A stretch of DNA of 64,000 nt from Cinclus cinclus. Taxonomy: Eukaryota > Chordata > Aves > Passeriformes > Cinclidae. Below, piece after piece: positions 58,301 to 64,000 of the stretch. A model generated the notes under the pieces. It had not been told where the DNA came from and ran no database searches. It was given only the letters and a program-made list of their open reading frames with translations. Location: assembly GCF_963662255.1 (NCBI RefSeq), contig NC_085047.1, positions 90,888,259 to 90,952,258 of the forward strand, in the 5' to 3' direction. The stretch's first letter is position 1. Each line of letters opens with the position of its first letter. Position numbers and translations under genes: made by a program.

Positions 58301-58590
58301 TTCATCTAGTTAACTTTTAAGTGTGTATCTGCCATGGTGACTGTCAGTTTTTCTGGTGGCTTAATGAAACAATGATTATAGATGTTTTGTTGCCTGTATT
58401 CTGATATTTTCAGTGGATTACCTGGCTCAGGCATTTGAGTCCCTTCGTGTAGACTTGAAGACAGAGGAAGGGAAGGCCTTATTTTTGGAATACCAATGTG
58501 TGCCTGTCATATTAAGTCACCTAAAAGTATCCAGTGCAAGTCTGCTTTCCAGTGCTCTTGATGGATTACTTCAGATGACCATGGAATCTG
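43047..58590 (+). CDS. CCDC138: CCDC138, coding exons 1-13 (3' end outside window)
   Basis: A coiled-coil protein reported at centrosomes/centriolar satellites; its biochemical role is poorly known. Exons: 43047-43127, 45226-45286, 45959-46037, 46754-46869, 47507-47691, 48682-48840, 49987-50106, 51481-51558, 51635-51745, 53916-54080, 54808-54924, 55951-56143, 58414-58590. All are GT-AG and phases agree, giving 547 codons plus one base. Residues 1-150 are poorly conserved against human. ISQIYDELFVIHQKLQ (about 158-174) starts the conserved part, exons 6-9 (175-330) are charged heptad-like coiled coil, and exons 10-13 (331-547) form the conserved globular part (PLNSQVYELLTYLMDWISDQ, RRLGEDIFKGVVTKG, PLRFLSTLIVLKTV, LKTEEGKALFLEYQ). 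The last human segment (after LLQMTVES) was not found up to 64,000. Exon 1 is supported by Kozak context, island position and phase, less by homology. Confidence 0.94.
43128..45225 (+). other. CCDC138: CCDC138 intron 1
   Basis: GC-rich for the first 250 bp, then AT-rich. I looked for an exon equivalent to the human N-terminal DEYDFSNFYQS segment and did not find one. No named repeat. Confidence 0.5.
45287..51109 (+). other. CCDC138: CCDC138 introns 2-6 and left part of intron 7
   Basis: Introns 45287-45958, 46038-46753, 46870-47506, 47692-48681, 48841-49986 and the left part of the intron starting at 50107. All AT-rich; I see only short AT microsatellite sequence near 49737-49755 and no named repeat family. 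Confidence 0.5.
51110..51305 (+). mobile_element. CR1 3' fragment, sense
   Basis: Intron 7 has GAGCAGGTTGGCCACAGAGG, TTGGAACTGTTCAAAAACTG, GGTTGGACCATATGTCTTCC and the ending CAGTCTATGATCC, which resemble a CR1 3' end with diverged or rearranged order. Confidence 0.6.
51746..53915 (+). other. CCDC138: CCDC138 intron 9 with unclassified GC-richer block
   Basis: A 2.2-kb intron. Sequence from about 53150 to 53800 is less AT-rich than the surroundings and looks like inserted mobile DNA, but I cannot name a family. At 53621-53658 the unit AATGTTATA(C/T)AGGCTTCT occurs twice in tandem. Confidence 0.45.
54081..55950 (+). other. CCDC138: CCDC138 introns 10 and 11
   Basis: Introns 54081-54807 and 54925-55950. 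AT-rich, including a small near-tandem AATTTATCA(A/G)TAAAA duplication near 54409-54440. No named repeat. Confidence 0.5.
56144..58413 (+). other. CCDC138: CCDC138 intron 12
   Basis: A 2.3-kb intron. A short sense CR1-like tail (GGTCGGACTAGATTCCAACC, ATTATTCCATTG) lies at about 56870-56930. A duplicated GGCTAAGTAGAT unit occurs near 57557-57582. Nothing else is named. Confidence 0.5.
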
Positions 58591-60683
58591 GTAAATTTGG
58601 GTAATTACAAAAAAAAAAATCATGATGAAAACAGGTGAGGAAAGTATAAAACCAGTGTAAAAGCAGTATATAAATGCAGTGTAAAAACTGTTTAAATAGT
58701 CTGATTTACTATTAGCAATTCTTTGTATCATGTACTTTCAGTAAAGACATAAAATGTGTTTTCAAATTGTCTGCCTTTTTCTGAGTCATCTTGTGCTTCT
58801 TTTCCATCTCAGCCGCTATGTTTTGTATTTAGTCCTGGTTACTTTCGTATTTCTTGCTGTGAGTTTTTGTTGCTATTTTTTGTTTGGATTTTCAGTTTAT
58901 TCTACTGTATTACCTTGCTGATCTTGTTCTTTGAAGTCAGGCTGTGCCAGGGAAGCTAAATCATGAAAACCTGCCAGAAGGTGGAGATGATAAATAGGTT
59001 CTATTTTAATTCTTCTCCTAGTTTGAATGACCAGCTTATCCCCAGTCATTTTTCAGTTTCTAGTGTTTGAAAATGGTATTTCTAGACAAAATGGTTATGT
59101 TTTGCTGAATTTTACTGTGCCAAGATGATTGTTTTGCTGAATTTTACTGTGCTTTGGGCCTAGAAAAGCACTAGTAATCTGATTTGTCACAGTATTTTTC
59201 CAGGTAATGCAGGTAAGGATCAATTGATAACCACCTGGATGAGCATGAAGGTAGTAACACATTCCAATGCCATGTTGAATAAACCTTGTGAGTGTTTTGG
59301 GTATTTTTTTAAGATAAAATCATTTGCTGCCTTTAAGAACAGAAATGTGTATTGTTTTGGAACTATTTTGTTATTATGCATTGAACTAGTTAAATAGAAA
59401 GCATGTTTGACTTGGGATGGTAGAGCATTGATAAAAAACACTTTAGTAGCAATCTAAATTCATAAATATCTGACTAAAATTCTATTCTTCGTTGCAGTCT
59501 TTTTCTGACCAGGTAATAAATGCAGTCTTGCACTATTCTTCCTAATAGTCATAACTGTGATTGGGAAAGAATTAACTGAATGCACGAAGGTAACAGTCTA
59601 AGCAAGATGGACAGTGTTTGGTATTTATCTGGGTAATGTACATCTTCTGTTACCTAGCAGTAGTCAGTCATTCTGATACACTGGGTGCCTGCAGTTTGAA
59701 GAATAATGAAGATAAATTGTGAGACTCAAATTTTGCTTTTTTGCTTCTCAGAGAAGTTTTATCTGTATGAAATCAGGGAAGGAAGAGTACTGTTTAATTG
59801 ACGTTTGATTGACAATTATTTCTTGACAACTGGAAATTACTAAAGTCTTATTTAGAGCCTTACTCTTTGGTAGAATAAATTGCCAATACACAAATTAGGC
59901 ATGTTCTGTTCTTTTCCAATACATAGTGTTTTGCAAGAAATTTTTAACAATGAGAAACAGTGTTGCTGATGGGAAATGGTGTTTTCAATCCTTTGTAAGT
60001 TTCCAATTAAAAAGTCATGAAAAAACAAACTGTGGAAGGTGGCAGTGACTATTCAGAAGAGAACTGTGTTAGACAGGATCTCATACTCAGTTTTAAAGCT
60101 GTATTCATGTGCAGCCCTAAATACAAAGACATAAGTAGTGGCTGTGCACTAAAATATGGAGTCAAATTACCCAGGAAGAGAGCATCCAATCAACAGGAAG
60201 CAAATCTAGACTTCTGTTTTTTTATGTACTTCATACCATCCTAGGCATTCCCTCAATTCATTGCAGTAATTTTCTGGCTCTGCACAGGAGTGTTAATGTT
60301 CTTGCTCAAAAATAATACCTTTAGAAATGAGTGTTAGAAATTAAATTGTAAAAATGGCCAATAGAATTTTTTCCAGCATATAGTTTTCTATATTTTTAAG
60401 TTGTTTTTTTTATTAGGTATTTTTACAGATTTTAATCTCAGTTGTACAGGCTGAAAAATGTGAATCAGATATTAAATAACTTCTGTGTTGCAGTACTACT
60501 CCCTGTAACTGCATGTATCTTTTTTTTATATACTAAGCAATGAATGTTCATGTTTCTATGCAGTCCAGGCTTATCTGAGGTCCTTAGGTAGGTTCTCACC
60601 CCTCTAAGAAATTTTCTCATGTTCCAGAAATGAAGCCTAGGTTTCCCTTATATATTAAGAATAGTTACTTAAGCTGCATATGA
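58591..60683 (+). other. CCDC138: CCDC138 intron 13, left part
   Basis: AT-rich intron. A 22-bp unit (TTTTGCTGAATTTTACTGTG core) is present twice at 59099-59120 and 59131-59152. No exon found. Confidence 0.5.
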
Positions 60684-61490
60684 AGAATCACAGAATGTGC
60701 TGAGTCGGAAGGGACCCATCAGGATTATCAAGTCCAGTGCCTGGCCCTGTGCTGGACACCCCAAGAGTCACACCCTGTGCTCATGAGCATTGTGCACATG
60801 TTTCTTGAATTCAGACAGGCTTGGTGCTGTGACCACTTTGCTGAGGAGCCTGTTCAGTGTTCAACCACCCTTTCCAAGGATATCCAACCTAAAGCTCCCC
60901 TGCCTCAGCTTTGTGCCATTTCCTCGATTGGTCATGAGAGTGAGGAGATCAGTGTCTGCCCCTCCTCTTCCCTGTATGAAAATATTGAAGACTGCAGTGA
61001 GGTCTCCCCTCAGTCTTCTCCAGGCTGAACAGACCAAGTGACCTCAGCCCCTCCTCATAAGGCTTCTTCTTCAGACTCTTCACCATCCTCATGGCTTTGC
61101 TTTGACCACTCTCTCATGCCTTAATGTCTTTTTTATATCATGGCACCCAGAACTGTCCCCAGCACTCGAGATGACTGTCCTAGCTCAGAGCAGAGCAGGA
61201 CAATCCCCTCCCTTGCCCTTCTGGTGGTGCCGTGCCTGATGTCCCCAGGACAGGGTTGGTTCTCCTGGCTGCCAGGGCACCGCTGACTCATGTTCAGTTT
61301 TCTGCTGATCAGGACACCCAGGTCCCTTTCCTCAGCGCTGCTCTCCAGCCTCTCATTTCTCAGTCTGTCTGTACATGCAGGGTTGCCCCATCTTAAGTGC
61401 AGAATCTAGCACTTGACAGTGTTAAACTTCATATGGTTAGTGATTGCCCAGCTCTCTGACGTCTTGAGGTCTCTCTGAAGGCACCTACTA
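60684..61490 (-). mobile_element. Long CR1 LINE 3' fragment, antisense
   Basis: The clearest CR1 copy in the window, about 800 bp, reverse-complement. AGAATCACAGAATGTGCTGA marks the 3' terminus; then CCTGTTCAGTGTTCAACCAC, GCAGTGAGGTCTCCCCTCAG, CTTCTCCAGGCTGAACAGAC, TCATGGCACCCAGAACTGTC, GGTCCCTTTCCTCAGCGCTG and CCTCTCATTTCTCAGTCTGT follow in CR1 order. It may reach the end of the reverse-transcriptase ORF, but it is 5'-truncated and not coding. Confidence 0.93.
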
Positions 61491-61768
61491 GTTTAAGACA
61501 GATATTTCTCTTGATGGAAACTAGAATGAGAGTCTGTAGTATTGCTTAAGCAGATTTGGGATTGGTATGGATGTTCTTAGATTTTGGATCAGTATCATTG
61601 CTTTTGGCTTTATTGTATGTCTAGTACAGTGGGTTCAGAATCCAGGTTACCATTGCAAGTTCACACAACATTGACAGTTTCAGCAAGTGCTTCACTTACT
61701 GAAGACATGATGCCAAATGCAACAGCTGAGGCATTAGTATCATCTTTTTTCTATCTATGTACAAGACT

Positions 61769-61828
61769 TTAACGGCAAATTTAAATTAATAAGTCTCACT
61801 GCCGTTAAGATCCACAGCAGTGAGACTT
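61769..61828. repeat. Two overlapping inverted repeats
   Basis: AAGTCTCACTGC (61791-61802) and GCAGTGAGACTT (61817-61828) are perfect 12-bp arms with a 14-nt loop. A second perfect pair, TTAACGGCA (61769-61777) and TGCCGTTAA (61800-61808), overlaps the first, so the two hairpins exclude each other. Confidence 0.8.
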
Positions 61829-62169
61829 TCATGCTGTCCATCTCTCTTCGGGAGTTTAGCATCAGTAATCTCTGAGTCCTGACACCAACATGTTGATGGG
61901 AAATGATAGAGGACTGAAAGGTGGCATTCCTCAGTACTTTATTCCTCTGTCTACATCTCCTCTGTACAAAGGTACATAACATTAGTGTACCTGTCCAGCA
62001 AGGCTACTTGTGGAATTCTGTGAAGAAATGATTAAGACTCTTGGTACCCCTGGGAAGCTAATTTGTATGTGTTTCTTGAAACTTAGTTGCATCAAGTTTA
62101 GCTGCACTGCTGTCTCAGGCATGTGTGAGTCTCCTTGCAATTGTATAATTCTGAAAAAAATAATCCCAC
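61829..62169. other. CCDC138: CCDC138 intron 13, between repeats
   Basis: Unclassified sequence between the inverted repeats and the antisense LTR; somewhat less AT-rich than normal intron, so possibly part of another element. Confidence 0.35.
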
Positions 62170-62765
62170 TCTTTTGTCCCAGTATAATGGGATGGCCCAG
62201 GATGAACCCCAGGTGCCCACCAAACCACTCCCCTCTTCAGCAGAACAGGGGAAAGAAAGTAAGATTGAAGAAATTAGTTGTGGGTCAAGATAAAGACTGT
62301 TTATTAAAGCAAAAGCAAAGTCCACACATGGAACCAAAGGATACCAAAAGATCCTGTCAGTAAGTAGTGTCTGGCCACTTCCTGGGAGGTGGGGCTTCAG
62401 CATGCATAGAGTTTGCTCCAGAAGGCATGTCACAAATGAGTGCCCCCTTCCCATCTCACACTGCTTTTCTCCTCCTCTTTTCTCTTGGCTTGTATTGCTG
62501 AGCAAATACCATGTGGTACGAGAGTCACTTTGGGCCTGCTGTTGTGCCTGTGTTCCCTCTGAGGATCTTGCCCAACCCCGGCCTGCTGGTGAGGGGGAAT
62601 TCTAGAGACTTAGTGTTGACACTGTGCTGGCATTGCTTAGCAGTAGCCAAGGACTGGTGTGTTACCAGCACCTTTCTACCTATCAATACAAAGCACAGTA
62701 CTTTGAGGGCTGCTGTGAAGAAAATTAACTCTATTAACTCAGCCAGACCCAGTACGCCCAATAAT
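62170..62765 (-). mobile_element. Solo LTR of an avian endogenous retrovirus, antisense
   Basis: Read on the - strand it opens GTACTGGGTCTGGCTGAGTT with TTAATTTTCTTCACAGCAGC, then TGCTTTGTATTGATAGG, GGTAACACACCAGTCCTTGG and CTACTGCTAAGCAATGC, and ends with GCTTTTGCTTTAATAAACAG and TCTTTATCTTGACCCACAAC, the poly(A)-signal and U5-like part. This is the same layout as the LTR in RANBP2 intron 20 and fits a common bird ERV LTR family (exact name uncertain). No internal genes are adjacent. Confidence 0.8.
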
Positions 62766-62821
62766 TAACATATTTGGAATTGTAACTGTAATTTGTAATT
62801 GTAAAGTGTGCCTGATATACA

Positions 62822-62886
62822 GAATATATAGATGTATGTGGTATAAATATATATATATAAATACATATATACACACACATATATTT
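62822..62886. repeat. AT/AC microsatellite
   Basis: Alternating TATA runs followed by ACACACAC and ATATAT, next to the LTR. Confidence 0.85.
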
Positions 62887-64000
62887 ATGCCAATCTTGTT
62901 TGCCTCACCTCTTTGACAAAAATCATAAGGCCTAAGGAGGAGGTAAAAATGTTCTACTGATCGTTGTTCTTGTCATGTACAAACTCATTCATAGTTGGAC
63001 CAAAGGCTGACTTTTAAATGTCAGGGGTGAAAAAAGTTGAGGTTAGTATGATCCTCAGGGCTCGAGAGTGAGAGGAACTGCTAAAGATGTTATGCAGTAA
63101 TTTCAGACAGTTTACTTTGTGTCAAAAGAACTTCAGTTTCAGTTTACTTTTATGCTCTCATAGTGCTGGGACTTTTTCCATATCCCAGTACTTTTGTGGA
63201 TTCTGTTCATTTCTTTTACTGTTAGTAGATTTGAGGAACAAAATTTTACAGCTGTGTGGGTCCTTATCTAACCACTTGCATTCTGTTAGCAAATTGCTTA
63301 GTTTAACCTATGCTAGAAACTTAATAAGCAATTGAAACAAAATTGTAAGTAATTCTCAGGATAAACTTTATAATTCTAAATAATTTATGCAGTATTTAAT
63401 GTTGTTTATATGATTAAGTCTTTTTTTTTTTTTTTTCAGATGAGTTCAGTGGCCTAAGTTGCAGTCCAGTTGGTTTAGTCAGCTCTCTTCAGGGGAAGTA
63501 ATAGGTTGCTTTAAATTCCACAGCTGTAAGAGTTAACAGCTTGTTGTGAACCTGACAGTAGAAAATCAACTCCACAAAGATATTTTATCTCTTTTCTCTT
63601 ATTACATTCTGCTACTATTTTTTGCTTAAAAGTACACGTAATAGTGTATAAATTGGTACAGCTGTATTTTTACTGTAGCTTTCTCATTGGTTCCTGTCTT
63701 GTTCCATGGTCGGATAGGAGGACTGTCGGTTCAGTTATATCCTTTCCAATTTCTTTTTTGCACTCTGTACCCACTACCAGTATTTCAATCCATATTTGTT
63801 TTCTGGAGGATGCCCATCTTTCCCTTACTGCAAAGATTGACAGATAAAAGCAGAGTCAAGGGAACAAGTCCTGCAGTGTTATTTTAGTCATGGTGCTCTT
63901 TTCCTTGAATCTGAGGCTTCAGATGAGTGCTATAGCATTCAACTTGATCCTTCTTTTGGTCTTTGAATCTAGTGAGTGATCTATAAAGGCATATTTCTTG
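62887..64000 (+). other. CCDC138: CCDC138 intron 13, right edge
   Basis: AT-rich sequence to the end of the window. An acceptor-like T tract plus CAG ends at 63439, but the sequence after it does not encode the expected CCDC138 C-terminal segment, so I leave it as intron. Confidence 0.5.

Noticed and set aside
60777..61041. Two overlapping 83-codon frames
   Set aside because: They lie inside the reverse-complement CR1 fragment and are not reverse-transcriptase coding sequence in that direction.
63421..63500. Possible CCDC138 exon after a strong T tract and CAG
   Set aside because: The following sequence does not resemble the expected C-terminal part of CCDC138.
1..64000. CRISPR arrays, rRNA or tRNA genes
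   Set aside because: No regularly spaced repeats and no cloverleaf or rRNA sequence recognised; the window is bird nuclear DNA.

Overview
The window is vertebrate, almost certainly avian, nuclear DNA. It has AT-rich introns, two CpG-island promoters, several CR1 LINE 3' ends of the bird type, and LTRs whose sequence I recognise as a common bird endogenous-retrovirus family. That LTR family is one I associate mainly with Neoaves, but I cannot name the species. The gene order LIMS1 - RANBP2 - CCDC138, all on the + strand, is the same as on human 2q12-q13.

Region by region: (1) 1-~3,740 is the 3' end of LIMS1 (PINCH1): the penultimate coding exon, two alternative terminal exons that each complete the fifth LIM domain with a different tail, and a 3'UTR. 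(2) ~3,740-7,070 is intergenic, with two antisense CR1 copies and AT microsatellites. (3) 7,070-7,790 is the RANBP2 CpG island with an NRF-1-type site. (4) 7,401-41,756 is the complete RANBP2 (Nup358) gene. I could place all 29 coding exons; joined, they give one open frame of 8,892 nt counted from the ATG at 7404 (2,963 residues). The protein has an N-terminal TPR/helical domain, four Ran-binding domains, three RanBP2-type zinc fingers, FG repeats, the SUMO E3 region and a C-terminal cyclophilin domain. (5) ~42,590-43,330 is the CCDC138 CpG-island promoter, with a CR1 remnant directly upstream. (6) 43,047 to the right edge is CCDC138, a coiled-coil protein. Thirteen coding exons (547 codons) are present and the last exon or exons lie beyond the window.

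LIMS1 is an adaptor of the ILK-PINCH-parvin adhesion complex. RANBP2 builds the cytoplasmic filaments of the nuclear pore, docks Ran-GTP and acts as a SUMO E3 with SUMO-RanGAP1/Ubc9. CCDC138 is reported at centrosomes and centriolar satellites. They are neighbours with conserved order, not a pathway.

The most interesting points are within known genes. The LIMS1 terminal exons are a clean mutually exclusive pair with separate poly(A) signals. RANBP2 has only three zinc fingers, an eroded IR2 SUMO/Ubc9 repeat next to an intact IR1, one GC-AG intron, a frame-breaking decoy acceptor before exon 21, and natural substitutions at two of the three human ANE1 disease positions. Outside exons there is a pair of overlapping, competing inverted repeats at 61,769-61,828. 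I found no sign of an unknown multi-gene system, CRISPR array, tRNA or rRNA.
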